This document shows, one piece after another, positions 36,522 through 46,093 of a DNA stretch of 64,000 nucleotides (positions within the stretch are counted from its first letter, which is position 1; each line of letters opens with the position of its first letter). The notes beneath the pieces are model-generated. The model was given only the letters and a program-made list of their open reading frames with translations, ran no database searches and was not told the DNA's origin. Origin of the DNA: Alkalimarinus alittae (GTDB lineage: Bacteria; Pseudomonadota; Gammaproteobacteria; Pseudomonadales; Oleiphilaceae); contig NZ_CP100390.1 in the NCBI RefSeq assembly GCF_026016465.1, positions 682,001 through 746,000 on the forward strand, given 5' to 3'. Made by a program: the position numbers and the translations under genes.

Positions 36522-36575
36522 AGGCTACTCATTTGTTGGTGTTTGACGATACAGGTCAGTTGATAATGTTTGCTG

Positions 36576-37199
36576 CTAAGTCAGTTTTGCTAACCGAGCG
36601 GCGAGCCTCTCTGTTGAGAGGCGAAGGCGGTCAATTTCTGAAAACTGCTCTTGAAGTTCAATGCGGTTAGGCAGTAAACGACTTTCTTCGTGCAAATGTT
36701 CTTCGATATTGGCGGTTAAACTTTGGTGAGTTTGTTTACTCCAAGAGGTGCCTTGGCGAATTTTCTGTCCGATAAAATGTGCAGGTATATCACCAATAAT
36801 ATCCGCTAGAGCGCTTTCCCAATCTATATTTAATCCTGATAACATTGATTGAAACTTCTGCGCTATTTCGGCGTCGCCTAAAAGTTTAATGTCACCCGAA
36901 CGAATCAAGCTATTCTTATCGTCTTCGAATACTAAGCGAGATAACGAAAAGGGTGAGCCTTCGATAGTGACATCGATTTCTTCGTCGGTGAATTTTTCAG
37001 GGTTGGCTGATACCACTAAGCGACTGCTGCAAGCTTGAAGCGTGAAAGATAAATCAAGAGGTGTCAGCGCTATCTTAACAATCGCGCCCTCTAGGTCTGC
37101 GACTTTCTGTAAGGCAGCAGAGTCTAGCGCTAATGTTTTATTAACGAGAACCTCTGCCGAAGCAACGGCCGCAGTAACGAGTGAAGGGTCGATCCGCAT
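36576..37199 (-). CDS. ubiJ: UbiJ, ubiquinone synthesis accessory factor
   Basis: About 207 aa. An N-terminal SCP2 lipid-binding domain (LACSSRLVVSANPEKF-type region and the VTIEGSPFSLSRLVFED segment) is followed by a C-terminal coiled coil (LLPNRIELQEQFSEIDRLRL). UbiJ holds prenyl intermediates for the soluble Ubi complex. I set the start at ATG 37199, one base after the ubiE stop; an upstream in-frame ATG would overlap ubiE by 29 bases. Confidence 0.93.
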   Translation of the reverse strand: MRIDPSLVTAAVASAEVLVNKTLALDSAALQKVADLEGAIVKIALTPLDLSFTLQACSSRLVVSANPEKFTDEEIDVTIEGSPFSLSRLVFEDDKNSLIRSGDIKLLGDAEIAQKFQSMLSGLNIDWESALADIIGDIPAHFIGQKIRQGTSWSKQTHQSLTANIEEHLHEESRLLPNRIELQEQFSEIDRLRLSTERLAARLAKLT

Positions 37200-37200
37200 G

Positions 37201-38037
37201 CTAAGGCTTAACCCCAGTGTGCAAAGCAACGATGCCGCCGGTCATGTTGTGGTAGCGACAATTAACCAAACCTGCGTTTTCCATCATCCCTTTAAGGGTT
37301 TCTTGGTCAGGGTGCATACGGATAGACTCTGCCAAATACTTATAGCTCTCAGAGTCACCGGCAATTAGCTTGCCCATTACCGGGAGGGCGGTGAACGAGT
37401 AGAGATCATACGCTTTAGTTAAGAGCGGATTTTCAGGTTTTGAAAACTCCAAAACTAACAGCTTTCCACCCGGCTTCAATACGCGAGTGATAGAGCGCAG
37501 CGCTTTATCTTTATCGGTTACATTTCTTAACCCAAACGCGATAGTGACGCAGTTAAAGAAATTGTCAGGAAACGGCAGTTCTTCAGCGTTAGCCTGAACC
37601 ACTTCGATATTAGACGAGTAGCCTTTATCCATTAGGCGGTCACGGCCAACTTTGAGCATTGAATCGTTAATATCCGCTAAAACAACAGTACCTTCAGCGC
37701 CAACGATATCAGAAAACTTCATTGTTAGATCGCCGGTACCTCCGGCTAAATCGAGTACTTTATGGCCTTTTCTAACGCCACTGAGTTCAATGGTAAAGCG
37801 TTTCCATAGGCGATGAATGCCCATCGACATAAGGTCATTCATCATGTCATATTTACTGGCGACTGAATGAAAAACCTCTGCTACGTGGTTCACTTTATCT
37901 TCTGTTTTTACCTGCTGATAGCCAAAGTGAGTACTGCTACTAGCCTTAGTTTGAGTCGATGGAGATGCTTCAGGTACAGGGGATTCAGATGAAGTTGTAT
38001 CAAGTACTGGGGTTTCAGGTACCGGGGTATTAGACAT
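37201..38037 (-). CDS. ubiE: UbiE C-methyltransferase of ubiquinone/menaquinone synthesis
   Basis: SAM-dependent methyltransferase acting on demethylmenaquinol and the benzoquinol ring. The core is textbook: [38 protein letters not shown] (SAM loop), [13 protein letters not shown] and [14 protein letters not shown]. The ATG at 38037 has AGAGG six bases upstream; three ATGs ten codons earlier lack a site. Even so, about 37 residues precede the conserved start: a Pro/Ser/Thr/Glu-rich stretch with two similar [16 protein letters not shown] units, absent from E. coli UbiE. The 256-bp gap to the next gene holds divergent promoters. Confidence 0.95.
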   Translation of the reverse strand: MSNTPVPETPVLDTTSSESPVPEASPSTQTKASSSTHFGYQQVKTEDKVNHVAEVFHSVASKYDMMNDLMSMGIHRLWKRFTIELSGVRKGHKVLDLAGGTGDLTMKFSDIVGAEGTVVLADINDSMLKVGRDRLMDKGYSSNIEVVQANAEELPFPDNFFNCVTIAFGLRNVTDKDKALRSITRVLKPGGKLLVLEFSKPENPLLTKAYDLYSFTALPVMGKLIAGDSESYKYLAESIRMHPDQETLKGMMENAGLVNCRYHNMTGGIVALHTGVKP

Positions 38038-38293
38038 TAGGGCCTCTGTTGGCGTTCTCATCATCAAAGTTATTAATTGGGGTATATTCTAACGATACAT
38101 TCAAGCAATGTCTTTTTTTATGTCAATTTTGGAATACAATATCGCAGAATTTTATTTATGTTGGGTATAGTATTGCCTTTATAGCATTCAAGTAGCTGAC
38201 CCTAGCGGGCGCTTCGGGCTACAAATTGATGCAATGTTTTGCTTAACACTTAATATAAAGACTTATTATAAAGTTTTAGATCGAAGGAGCTAT

Positions 38294-38578
38294 ATGTCTG
38301 TTATTGATATCACCCGTCACCACACCCTTAATCACGGCGATGCGATCGCAACAGCAGAAGACCTTGCAAAGCGTTTATCTGAGCGGTTTGATGTGTCTTA
38401 TTCTTGGGATGGTGATACGCTGACTTTCAAGCGCAGTGGAGCTAAAGGTAAGCTGACAGTAGAGCCGACAGTGATTCATATCAAAATGGAATTAGGGTTT
38501 TTGCTACGGCCTTTTAAAGGGCGTATTGAGCAAGAGATCCATAGCCATTTGGATGGAATGTTAGAAGAAGGTAAATAA
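38294..38578 (+). CDS. Polyhydroxyalkanoic acid system family protein
   Basis: A 94-aa protein of the family found beside PHA granule genes in Pseudomonas (TIGR02610-like): RHHTLNHGDAIATAEDLAKR then LTFKRSGAKGKLTVEPT and MELGFLLRPFKGRIEQEI. The function is unproven. I chose ATG 38294, which has a perfect AAGGAG seven bases before; an upstream ATG at 38234 lacks one. In Pseudomonas the same gene sits between phaI/phaF and ubiE, so its place here is ancestral although phaI and phaF are absent. Confidence 0.85.
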   Translation: MSVIDITRHHTLNHGDAIATAEDLAKRLSERFDVSYSWDGDTLTFKRSGAKGKLTVEPTVIHIKMELGFLLRPFKGRIEQEIHSHLDGMLEEGK

Positions 38579-38734
38579 CGTTTAGGGTAAGTAATTTAAA
38601 ATAAAAAATTGCCGGTGAGACCGATTACTCAGGTCATAACAGCCATTGCTATGACGATGATTAATTACTATTCTCAATCGGAATAACAGGGATGGACTAC
38701 ACCCCTCTGATAATAATTAAAGAACGGAGATGTT

Positions 38735-40564
38735 ATGAGTCACTCAGATGTAATAACCCTACCTCAATTCCTTTCGCGGATACCGGGTTTGCTAGCTAAT
38801 TTACCTAGCACTATTAAGGGTGTGAAACTAGGGAATAATACCGATAAAACTAAGCCTGTTGGCTTGGGGATTTGTATTGAAGAGGCGGTTAAAGAAAACC
38901 CTCATGGTAATGCGTTGATTTATCAAGATACGTATATTACTTACAGTGAGTACAACGCTTGGGCTAATCGCATTGCACACTATCTATTGAAAAAAGGGGT
39001 TAAAAAAGGCGATACCGTCGCTATCCTGATTGAAAATAGACCTGAACTATTTGCTTGTGTTGCTGCTTGCGCAAAAATTGGTGCGATAAACGCCCTGATT
39101 AACACCTCTCAGAGAGGAAAAGTATTAACACATAGTATTAACCTTGTTGGACCTAAAGCTGCCATTGTTGGTGAAGAGCTGGTTGAAGCATTTGATGAGG
39201 TGAAAAGCGATTTAGTGGTGTCTGCAGAAGGGCATTACTTCCTTGCTGACCAAGATACATTAAAAGACCCTGGAGCAGCGCCAGAAGGTTGGTTGAACCT
39301 AGCGACCGAAACGCATGGATTTTCTGAGAGCAACCTGCCAGAAACACAGCAGGTGTTTAGTGAAGATCCTTGTTTTTATATTTATACATCCGGTACAACC
39401 GGCTTACCTAAAGCGGTTATTTTTAATCATGGCCGCTTCATGAAGGCTTACGGTGCGTTTGGTTATGGCGCACTGCGTTTGAATACGACTGACCGCATTT
39501 ACGTCACGCTTCCTTTTTATCATGCGACGGCGATGGCTGTTTGCTGGGGGTCAACGTTAGCAGGTAAGTCAGGGCTAATTATTGCGCGTAAATTCAGTGC
39601 TAGTCGATTTTGGGATGACGTTCGTCGTTATGATGCGACAGCTTTTGGTTATGTTGGCGAGTTATGTCGTTACTTGATGGACCAGCCTGCAAAAGCAAGT
39701 GATCTTGATAATAATATTCGCGTTATCGTGGGGAACGGTCTTCGTCCGAGTATTTGGAAGGCATTTAAAGAGCGCTTCGGTATTGAGCGGGTGATGGAGC
39801 TTTACGCATCAAGTGAAGGTAATATTGGTTTTACCAACGTTTTAAATTTCGATAACACCGTTGGTATTTCACCTTTCCCGTATGCCATTGTTGAGTATGA
39901 CAAAGAAGCTGAAGCCCCCGTTAGAGATAATAATGGCTTTATGCGTAAAGTTAAGAAAGGTGAAGCAGGCTTGTTGGTGGGTGAAATCACAGAGAAGACG
40001 CCTTTTCATGGCTATACAGACCCAAAGAAAACAGAAGAGTGTATTTTACGGGATGTTTTCAAAAAAGGGGATGCTTGGTTTAATACCGGCGATCTAATGC
40101 GTGACCTCGGATTTAAACATGCTCAGTTTGTAGATCGCTTGGGCGATACGTTTAGATGGAAAGGCGAGAACGTGTCTACCACAGAGGTAGAGCATATTGT
40201 TGATAGCTGTAACCATGTGAGCGAAACGGTGGTTTATGGCGTGGAAATTCCTGAGACTAACGGTCGAGCGGGAATGGCTTCCATTCGTTTAGAATGTGAA
40301 GAGTCCGAATTTGACTTTAAGTCGTTGCTTAAGCATTTACAGCAAGAGCTACCTCATTATGCTGTGCCTGTGTTTTTAAGACTAAGCCAAGGGATGGAAA
40401 CCACGGGTACGTTTAAGCATAAAAAAGCACCATTAAAGGAAGCGGGATTTGACCTTTCAAAGCAAGAAAACCCTGTTTATGTTTGGTTACCAAAAGCTGA
40501 CTCTTATGTGCCATTAACCGCCGATATTCAGAAAGATATCGAGTCGGGCGAATACCGCTACTAA
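38735..40564 (+). CDS. Long-chain acyl-CoA synthetase (FATP/FadD-like)
   Basis: A 609-aa AMP-forming ligase that activates fatty acids to acyl-CoA. The AMP signature YIYTSGTTGLPKAVIFNHGR and the later motif YASSEGNIGFTN, GDLMRD and FRWKGENVSTTEVE are all intact. The EGNIGF variant and overall layout place it in the long/very-long-chain (FATP-type) subfamily. No membrane anchor beyond possible short hydrophobic stretches. Monocistronic, followed by a strong hairpin at 40609. The 156-bp gap before it has no feature I can name. Confidence 0.92.
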   Translation: MSHSDVITLPQFLSRIPGLLANLPSTIKGVKLGNNTDKTKPVGLGICIEEAVKENPHGNALIYQDTYITYSEYNAWANRIAHYLLKKGVKKGDTVAILIENRPELFACVAACAKIGAINALINTSQRGKVLTHSINLVGPKAAIVGEELVEAFDEVKSDLVVSAEGHYFLADQDTLKDPGAAPEGWLNLATETHGFSESNLPETQQVFSEDPCFYIYTSGTTGLPKAVIFNHGRFMKAYGAFGYGALRLNTTDRIYVTLPFYHATAMAVCWGSTLAGKSGLIIARKFSASRFWDDVRRYDATAFGYVGELCRYLMDQPAKASDLDNNIRVIVGNGLRPSIWKAFKERFGIERVMELYASSEGNIGFTNVLNFDNTVGISPFPYAIVEYDKEAEAPVRDNNGFMRKVKKGEAGLLVGEITEKTPFHGYTDPKKTEECILRDVFKKGDAWFNTGDLMRDLGFKHAQFVDRLGDTFRWKGENVSTTEVEHIVDSCNHVSETVVYGVEIPETNGRAGMASIRLECEESEFDFKSLLKHLQQELPHYAVPVFLRLSQGMETTGTFKHKKAPLKEAGFDLSKQENPVYVWLPKADSYVPLTADIQKDIESGEYRY

Positions 40565-40608
40565 CGCGTACTGGTAAATGGGCATCAGCCCAACCACGAC
40601 CCAATGAT

Positions 40609-40640
40609 AACGACCGCTCCTGATCAAGCGAGCGGTCGTT
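40609..40640 (+). terminator. Hairpin after the acyl-CoA synthetase
   Basis: AACGACCGCTC and GAGCGGTCGTT form a perfect 11-bp stem with a 10-base loop, 45 bp after the stop. Only a weak T stretch follows, so termination efficiency is uncertain. Confidence 0.7.
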
Positions 40641-40823
40641 ATACGACTGTTTTCTCCTCCAAGCATACTTTTACGTCTCTTTGTTTACTAACGCGATACT
40701 AAAATTTACGTTTATTAACGGTGTTATTGGCCGTATGTTCCTAAACTTGTCTATGAAATGATCATTCTTATGCTTTCGCTTGGTCAATTTAATACATGGT
40801 AATGAACAAGTTGGGGGTGTCGA

Positions 40824-41195
40824 GTGAAACATAATCAACGTATAAGCGCGTTAATAGCAGGTGTTGCTTTACTGGGAATGTCTTCTTTGGTTGTTGCTGA
40901 GGAATACGCATCAGTGGAAGATACTATTTTACTGGCTGAGTGTGGTGGCTTTTTTAATGCTTATGGAACCTTAGTCGGCCGTTCTGATTTGAGCTCTACG
41001 GGTAATCGACTTGCCGCAAAAGTATTAGACCGAGAAGAGGATGACGTTCGTTCGTTAGCGATCAGCTTCGAACGAGGGAGTGATTTTGCTGACAGCTGGC
41101 ACGACACCAATGAGCGAGAGGTGGTGGTTGACTATATCCAAATGTGTTCAAGGGTTGTTAGTCGTAATATGGACTATTTAAAATCGGCATCCTGA
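40824..41195 (+). CDS. Secreted protein of unknown function
   Basis: A 123-aa protein beginning at GTG 40824 (GGGGGTG site upstream), with a clear signal peptide (ISALIAGVALLGMSSLVVAEE) and a mature part of about 95 residues with two cysteines (AECGGFF, QMCSRVV) that could form a disulfide. I do not recognise the family. It stands alone between the acyl-CoA synthetase and the crotonase gene, with a hairpin after it at 41218-41235. Confidence 0.7.
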   Translation: MKHNQRISALIAGVALLGMSSLVVAEEYASVEDTILLAECGGFFNAYGTLVGRSDLSSTGNRLAAKVLDREEDDVRSLAISFERGSDFADSWHDTNEREVVVDYIQMCSRVVSRNMDYLKSAS

Positions 41196-41217
41196 ACTGG
41201 CTATAGCCGGACGAATA

Positions 41218-41235
41218 GGGAGGGATAACCCTCCC
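41218..41235. terminator. Short GC-rich hairpin between convergent genes
   Basis: GGGAGGG-ataa-CCCTCCC, a perfect 7-bp stem with a 4-base loop, between the secreted-protein gene and the crotonase gene, which converge here. No T run, so the terminator role is tentative. Confidence 0.5.
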
Positions 41236-41257
41236 ATAGATAATGTTTAAATTGCGA

Positions 41258-42061
41258 TTACTTCGCGCGCTTTTTAAAGGTCATTGGGTTTTTTTCTTTT
41301 GGGTTATTCTGGCTGATGGCTGCTCGTTGATTCCAGCGACCCAAAAGTTGCTTCTGTAATTTTGTTTCCCACCAAAGTGCTACTTTCTCTGTTGCTGTCC
41401 AAGTGTTATTAAATAGCTTTTTGGCATTGGCAATGGCATCGGGCGATCGTTGAGAGAGCTCTTTAGCGAAGGCGATAGCGTCATCAAATGGCGTGTCAGA
41501 CACTTTGCTTACCAGTCCCATGGTTTTTGCTTCGTTACCCTCAAATATACGTGCGGTCATGGTGAGCTCTTTGGCTAAATCAATCGAGATTAATTCTCTC
41601 AACGTAATGCTGCCGCTCATATCGGGTATGAGACCCCACTTCATTTCCATGATAGAAAATTCACAATCGGGCGTGGTGTAGCGGAAGTCAGCCCCCAGTG
41701 CAATTTGAAAACCACCTCCCCAACACTTGCCATGAGTAACGGCAATAACAGGAACGGGAACCTGACGCCAAAGGTAGCCTACATCTTGGGCAAGGTTTGA
41801 TATTTTACGTCCAGGTTTGATGAGCAGTTTTGCGGCCCCAAGAGGGTTTTTCATGAGGCTTTTGACATCGAGGCCAGAGCAAAAGGCATTGCCTTCGCCG
41901 CGCAAAATAACCGCTCTAATATCACGATTCTTTGCGAGTTTTTTGGCTGTTTTAGCAAGGCCATCAAACATCGCCATATCAAGAGCATTGAGCTTATCTG
42001 GGCGGTTCATGGTGACAACAGCTATGTTATCAATAATCTCTAAAGTGACGCGCTCGTTCAT
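41258..42061 (-). CDS. Enoyl-CoA hydratase/isomerase (crotonase) family protein
   Basis: A 267-aa crotonase-fold protein. Oxyanion-hole motifs GEGNAFCSGLDVKSLM and HGKCWGGGFQIALGADFRY are intact, and the acid/base region reads IMEMKWGLIPDMSG, a variant in which the second usual Glu position is not obvious. Such WGLIPDM members are common in Pseudomonas and close relatives and are annotated only as crotonase-like, so hydratase activity is likely but not certain. It follows the FFLEELY-motif gene by 29 bp, probably co-transcribed. Confidence 0.88.
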   Translation of the reverse strand: MNERVTLEIIDNIAVVTMNRPDKLNALDMAMFDGLAKTAKKLAKNRDIRAVILRGEGNAFCSGLDVKSLMKNPLGAAKLLIKPGRKISNLAQDVGYLWRQVPVPVIAVTHGKCWGGGFQIALGADFRYTTPDCEFSIMEMKWGLIPDMSGSITLRELISIDLAKELTMTARIFEGNEAKTMGLVSKVSDTPFDDAIAFAKELSQRSPDAIANAKKLFNNTWTATEKVALWWETKLQKQLLGRWNQRAAISQNNPKEKNPMTFKKRAK

Positions 42062-42090
42062 GGGGTATCCTGTAATCGGTTATTGTTTGT

Positions 42091-42879
42091 TTATGAAGCC
42101 TGACGACTGTTAACGAGTGTACTCGCCTGATGTACGGCCTCTGACGTTGGGTTACTGAATGGGGTATTTTCATTGTTGTAGATTGACTCAAGAATAGCGC
42201 TTTCTCTGCTGATGATAACGGTCAGGAGCTCATCAACCCCATTCATTTCTTGAAATGCACTAAAACCTCGTCTTAAAAAACTGTGGAGGTTGCCTAATCC
42301 TGCCATTTCAGCGGGAGATCGAGTCATTTTTAGGGTGAAGCGTACTAAACGACTGCGCACGTAAACGTCGAGGTCATTGCCTATGTTGGCAATTAGCTGA
42401 GTTTGGTGCAAACGTTGAGATTTGTTATTGCACAGACGGTATGCTTCACAATAAGATGCTTCAGAAATATCACTAACCTTAAGTTGGTTGAAAAGTACGT
42501 CTGCTAATGCCATATCGAGTTGTTGTGTGAGCAAGTTAAGCTCGACCAGTAAACCGATGGTGTAAATAAGATTATCGGGCAATAGTTTTACGGCAACGGG
42601 AAATATGCGCTCAAGATCGTCATCCCTCTGAGTAAACTCTTTCGGTGCGTACAAATCTTTTAGTAAAAACGTTAAGCCTTCGTGATAGCGTGGTGCTTGA
42701 TATAGGTCTTGATGTGTAACCTTTAAACGATCGGCTTGCCACTGGCTGAGTTTGGCCATATAGGGGTCAAGTGAGAGGTCGTCGCGATAGCGAAAATTAT
42801 GATAATCGAGTAACAGCTGTCTGAGTCTTTCAGCATTATCGCTTTTGACTTTGGTGTGTATTAGCTTTTCCTTAGACAT
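42091..42879 (-). CDS. FFLEELY-motif protein
   Basis: A 262-aa soluble protein of a family named for its motif, here read as LTFLLKDLYAPKEF, followed by RDDDLERIFPVAVKLLP. It is predominantly helical. The family's function is unknown; members occur with fatty-acid genes in Pseudomonas-type bacteria, and here it precedes a crotonase in a two-gene run, which fits a lipid-related role by context only. The 183-bp gap upstream carries a terminator for the hydrolase gene. Confidence 0.8.
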   Translation of the reverse strand: MSKEKLIHTKVKSDNAERLRQLLLDYHNFRYRDDLSLDPYMAKLSQWQADRLKVTHQDLYQAPRYHEGLTFLLKDLYAPKEFTQRDDDLERIFPVAVKLLPDNLIYTIGLLVELNLLTQQLDMALADVLFNQLKVSDISEASYCEAYRLCNNKSQRLHQTQLIANIGNDLDVYVRSRLVRFTLKMTRSPAEMAGLGNLHSFLRRGFSAFQEMNGVDELLTVIISRESAILESIYNNENTPFSNPTSEAVHQASTLVNSRQAS

Positions 42880-43021
42880 CGACGTTCCCTGAATAGACAG
42901 AGCCTTTAATAGATGCAGGCTAGAATATGAAGCGCGTATTCTACACTATTGATGAATATTCAGGAGAGTGGATAAAGGAAATTTCTTGAGGAATTAGAGT
43001 AAAACTATTCAAATTTAAACG

Positions 43022-43046
43022 GGCGGGGCTTTTTATTTGCCCCGCC
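43022..43046 (-). terminator. Terminator of the alpha/beta hydrolase gene
   Basis: GGCGGGGC-(9 bases)-GCCCCGCC, a perfect GC-rich 8-bp stem with an AT loop, 16 bp after the hydrolase stop; on the minus strand it is followed by a modest T-rich stretch. Confidence 0.75.
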
Positions 43047-43062
43047 AGTCGGCGTTTGAGGG

Positions 43063-43995
43063 TTATTGTGCTATTTGTAACCGGGGCTCTGATGAGCCGT
43101 CAAGCGTAGGCAGCCATTTTTGGTTATCAAGTGTAATAAAATGGCTAGAGGCATCTGTTTCGATAATCCTAACCGAGTTCGGGCTATTTTCAGCGCTAGA
43201 CAGCATCGCAGAACGGTCAAGGATTCTGTCTACTTTCGGAATCAGGAATGTGCCATGAGTAATATGGTCATAAACCTCAAATGATGTTTTTTCCATCCAT
43301 GTCATAATGTCTTCAATATTACGCACAATGGTTAAATGATCTTTGGTTGCTGTAAACAGCTTGTTAAGTAGCTGTTTTTTACGGCCGTTCATTTTACCGA
43401 AGAAGCTTTGGCCGTATGAGGATGATGGCGTACTGTTAATAAAACGTATAACCCAAGGCCACATGCCATGACTCACAGGTTCAAGTAGTGCTGTGACTAG
43501 CGGGTGTAGTTGTCCTTGTGGTAATACTGAGGCTTCTAATACGATATCGGCATGAGTATAGAGCTCTGGGCGCTGTCTAATCGCCTCTAGTACGACCGCT
43601 CCGCCACGTGAATGGCCATGAACTCTGACATTTTCAGTTGTAGGTAAGTTCTCCATCGCTTGATTCAGAATTTTGGCATCATACTGGATGGTCCCCTCAA
43701 GTGACTTTATAGGCACTTCCCAAGGCGCCGGCTCAGGTGATGGTCCGCTAACAGGTATGTGATAATTACTGCAGGTGAGCAATATGAGTTCAGTGGTTGC
43801 ATCTTGATAAGATTGGGTAAAGTAACAGTGGTTTTCAAGAAAACCATGAACGCCAATAACGGTATTTTCGGCCTTTCCGCTGTGGTTTCGAATAGAAACA
43901 GCGCCTTTGCCAACCGTGTAAACCTTGCCAGAAAACATTTCTGTATAGGTTTGATCTATGGACTTTATTAGCTTTCGGGCATGAATTGCCTTCAT
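43063..43995 (-). CDS. Alpha/beta hydrolase
   Basis: A 310-aa hydrolase with the nucleophile elbow GHSRGGAVV (Ser at about residue 130), an oxyanion region VIGVHGFLEN, and a late His (DASSHFITLDN). The Asp of the triad lies in the KVDRILDRSAM region, less certainly. No signal peptide. It converges on nothing and is followed by its own terminator; its neighbours are the FFLEELY gene and the wax-ester synthase, so a lipid ester substrate is plausible but unproven. Confidence 0.85.
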   Translation of the reverse strand: MKAIHARKLIKSIDQTYTEMFSGKVYTVGKGAVSIRNHSGKAENTVIGVHGFLENHCYFTQSYQDATTELILLTCSNYHIPVSGPSPEPAPWEVPIKSLEGTIQYDAKILNQAMENLPTTENVRVHGHSRGGAVVLEAIRQRPELYTHADIVLEASVLPQGQLHPLVTALLEPVSHGMWPWVIRFINSTPSSSYGQSFFGKMNGRKKQLLNKLFTATKDHLTIVRNIEDIMTWMEKTSFEVYDHITHGTFLIPKVDRILDRSAMLSSAENSPNSVRIIETDASSHFITLDNQKWLPTLDGSSEPRLQIAQ

Positions 43996-44110
43996 ACGCT
44001 TACTCCCCCAATTTCAGATAACAGACTGTACAACATATAACGTAGTTACTTGCCCTTGCTGTTAGGCTAATACGAATCTGCTACTTCTTTATTATTGTTG
44101 GTTTTATACC

Positions 44111-44138
44111 ATAATGAGGACTATTTATACCTCATTAT
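44111..44138. promoter_or_regulatory. Perfect 9-bp inverted repeat upstream of the wax-ester synthase
   Basis: ATAATGAGG-actatttata-CCTCATTAT, in the 502-bp gap 43996-44497 between the divergent hydrolase and wax synthase genes. Without a T run it looks more like an operator than a terminator. The rest of the gap is AT-rich with no frame that I would call a gene. Confidence 0.5.
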
Positions 44139-44497
44139 CATAATACTCTAGTCGCCCTGTTAAATTGAAGCTACCTTAATTTATATTACTTTAGTATAAG
44201 AATAGCGGCTCTAACACGACTTTGTGATAGCTGTAACACTTTAATGGCTTTAGTGCTTGTGGATAGACATTAACAGTACGGCATAACACTATGAAATTAT
44301 TATAGGGCAGTAAATTGCACAGTTGTGTTATTTTTTGTTACTGAAAACTTGCACATAATTTAAACAGCTTGAGTAGGGTTGAACTGTTAGTTGTAAAGGT
44401 TCATATTGCAATCCATAAGTATGAAACTGCACTTAGAACCCTATATTTGGCAAGGGAATCGTTTATACTTGTAGCGAATAATAACAAGGAGTTCGGT

Positions 44498-46093
44498 ATG
44501 AGCACTGAAGCTAGCGAACCGATAAGCGGCGTTGATATTGCTTGGTTGAGAATGGACACGCCGACTAATTTAATGATTATTAATTCGATGTTGATAATCG
44601 ATAAACTTGATTTCGACGAGTTTAAAACGACAGTACGAAATCGATTTCTCGCATTTAGCCGATTTAAAAAGCACCCAGTATGTCACGCAGGGCAGTATTT
44701 CTGGGAGTTAGACCCGTATTTTGACATAGACAATCATGTGCATAAAGTGGCTTTAACCGGTCGTGCGGATAAAGCCGCACTACAAGCTTATTTGGCAGAT
44801 CAGTTAACCGTTGCGTTTGATCCTTCAAAGCCTTTATGGCAGATCCACTTTGTTGAAAACTATATTGATGGTGTTGCTGCCATTTTGCGAGTGCATCATT
44901 GCTACGCTGACGGTATCTCATTAGTCTCTGTGTTTAACTCAATTACTGATAGCAGCCCTAATATTAAGCCTTTTACTGGCGGAGATGTGAGTGTCACTAG
45001 TGCGGATACGTTAGGCCGCGAAAGTACTAATGCATCTGATACAGCTCCTTTATCTGATAAAGAGGTGTTTAAGCAAACAGCCTCTAGCCAAAAAGAAACC
45101 GAGACTGGACAAGAAGGGCAAGAACGTTCTCAAGAATCAGCGGGCCCCGACGATATTTATCCGTGGCCGCTTTACCAGCAATTTATTGATAACGCCGTTA
45201 ATTGGGTTGAGAAATATACCCGAGTGGGGCTAAAAGCGTCTGAAGAGGGTGTTCATCTTCTTAGAGATCCTGATGTTGTAAAGGCATATGCTAATGATTG
45301 CTTAAAGATGGTATCAGAGGTCGGCAAGCTAGCCCTGTTACCGCCTGACCCTGAAACATCGCTTAAAGGTCCGTTGGGTGCCAGAAAAAAATGTGCTTGG
45401 TCTGAGCCTGTTTCGCTGGATTATATTAAGGATGTGGCGAATGGCTTAGGTTGTAAAATTAATGACCTGTTGATGTCTTGTGTTGCTGGCGCGCTTCGAG
45501 AAAAAATGCAGGAGTCCGGTGATGATGTTGAAGGGCATACCGTACATGTTACCGTCCCTGTAAACATTCGCCCAGCAACAAGTGCTTCTGAACATAATAC
45601 ACTAGGCAACTATTTTGGTACTGTTTTTGTGCCACTTCCTGTGGGGATAGCAAACCCTATCGAGAGAGTCTACAAGCTTAAGCACGACATGATCGCGTTA
45701 AAAAAGTCGTTTCAGCCTGGGGTTTCATTTGGGCTATTGTTTGCCGCAGGCTTGATGCCGAAGCAAGTTCAAAAGCCCCTGATGGATATTTTCGCTAAAA
45801 AAACCAGTGCGGTAATGTCTAACGTTCCGGGTGCTAAAGAGTCTCGTTATTTTGCAGGAGCAAAAATAAAAGAGCAGATGTTTTGGGTTCCTCAGACCGG
45901 GGGTGTTGGTTTAGGGCTGAGTATTATCAGTTATGCAGGACAGGTTCAGTTTGGCTTGATTGGGGATGCAAAATTATTCCCAAACCCCGATCGAATTGTT
46001 CAGCGCTGCGTTGATCATATAGAAAGTCACCGTTTTGACTTTTCAATAAGGAGTGAAAATGCAGATTCTAAACAATATCAAAAGCAAACGTAA
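44498..46093 (+). CDS. Wax ester synthase/diacylglycerol acyltransferase
   Basis: A WS/DGAT of 531 aa that condenses acyl-CoA with a fatty alcohol or diacylglycerol to make storage wax or triacylglycerol. The catalytic HHxxxDG motif is intact (HHCYADG, residues 133-139), as are PLW at 112-114, NIRPATS, the LGNYFGTVFVPLPVGI segment and MSNVPG. ATG 44498 has a perfect AAGGAG six bases upstream; an in-frame ATG 43 codons earlier does not. The last 35 bases overlap the next gene. Acyl-CoA synthetase, dehydrogenases and desaturase elsewhere in the window supply or drain its substrates. Confidence 0.94.
   Translation: MSTEASEPISGVDIAWLRMDTPTNLMIINSMLIIDKLDFDEFKTTVRNRFLAFSRFKKHPVCHAGQYFWELDPYFDIDNHVHKVALTGRADKAALQAYLADQLTVAFDPSKPLWQIHFVENYIDGVAAILRVHHCYADGISLVSVFNSITDSSPNIKPFTGGDVSVTSADTLGRESTNASDTAPLSDKEVFKQTASSQKETETGQEGQERSQESAGPDDIYPWPLYQQFIDNAVNWVEKYTRVGLKASEEGVHLLRDPDVVKAYANDCLKMVSEVGKLALLPPDPETSLKGPLGARKKCAWSEPVSLDYIKDVANGLGCKINDLLMSCVAGALREKMQESGDDVEGHTVHVTVPVNIRPATSASEHNTLGNYFGTVFVPLPVGIANPIERVYKLKHDMIALKKSFQPGVSFGLLFAAGLMPKQVQKPLMDIFAKKTSAVMSNVPGAKESRYFAGAKIKEQMFWVPQTGGVGLGLSIISYAGQVQFGLIGDAKLFPNPDRIVQRCVDHIESHRFDFSIRSENADSKQYQKQT

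Noticed and set aside
44369-44497. 43-codon N-terminal extension of the wax synthase
   Set aside because: The internal ATG has a perfect AAGGAG site and begins the conserved WS/DGAT N-terminus; the upstream codon has none.
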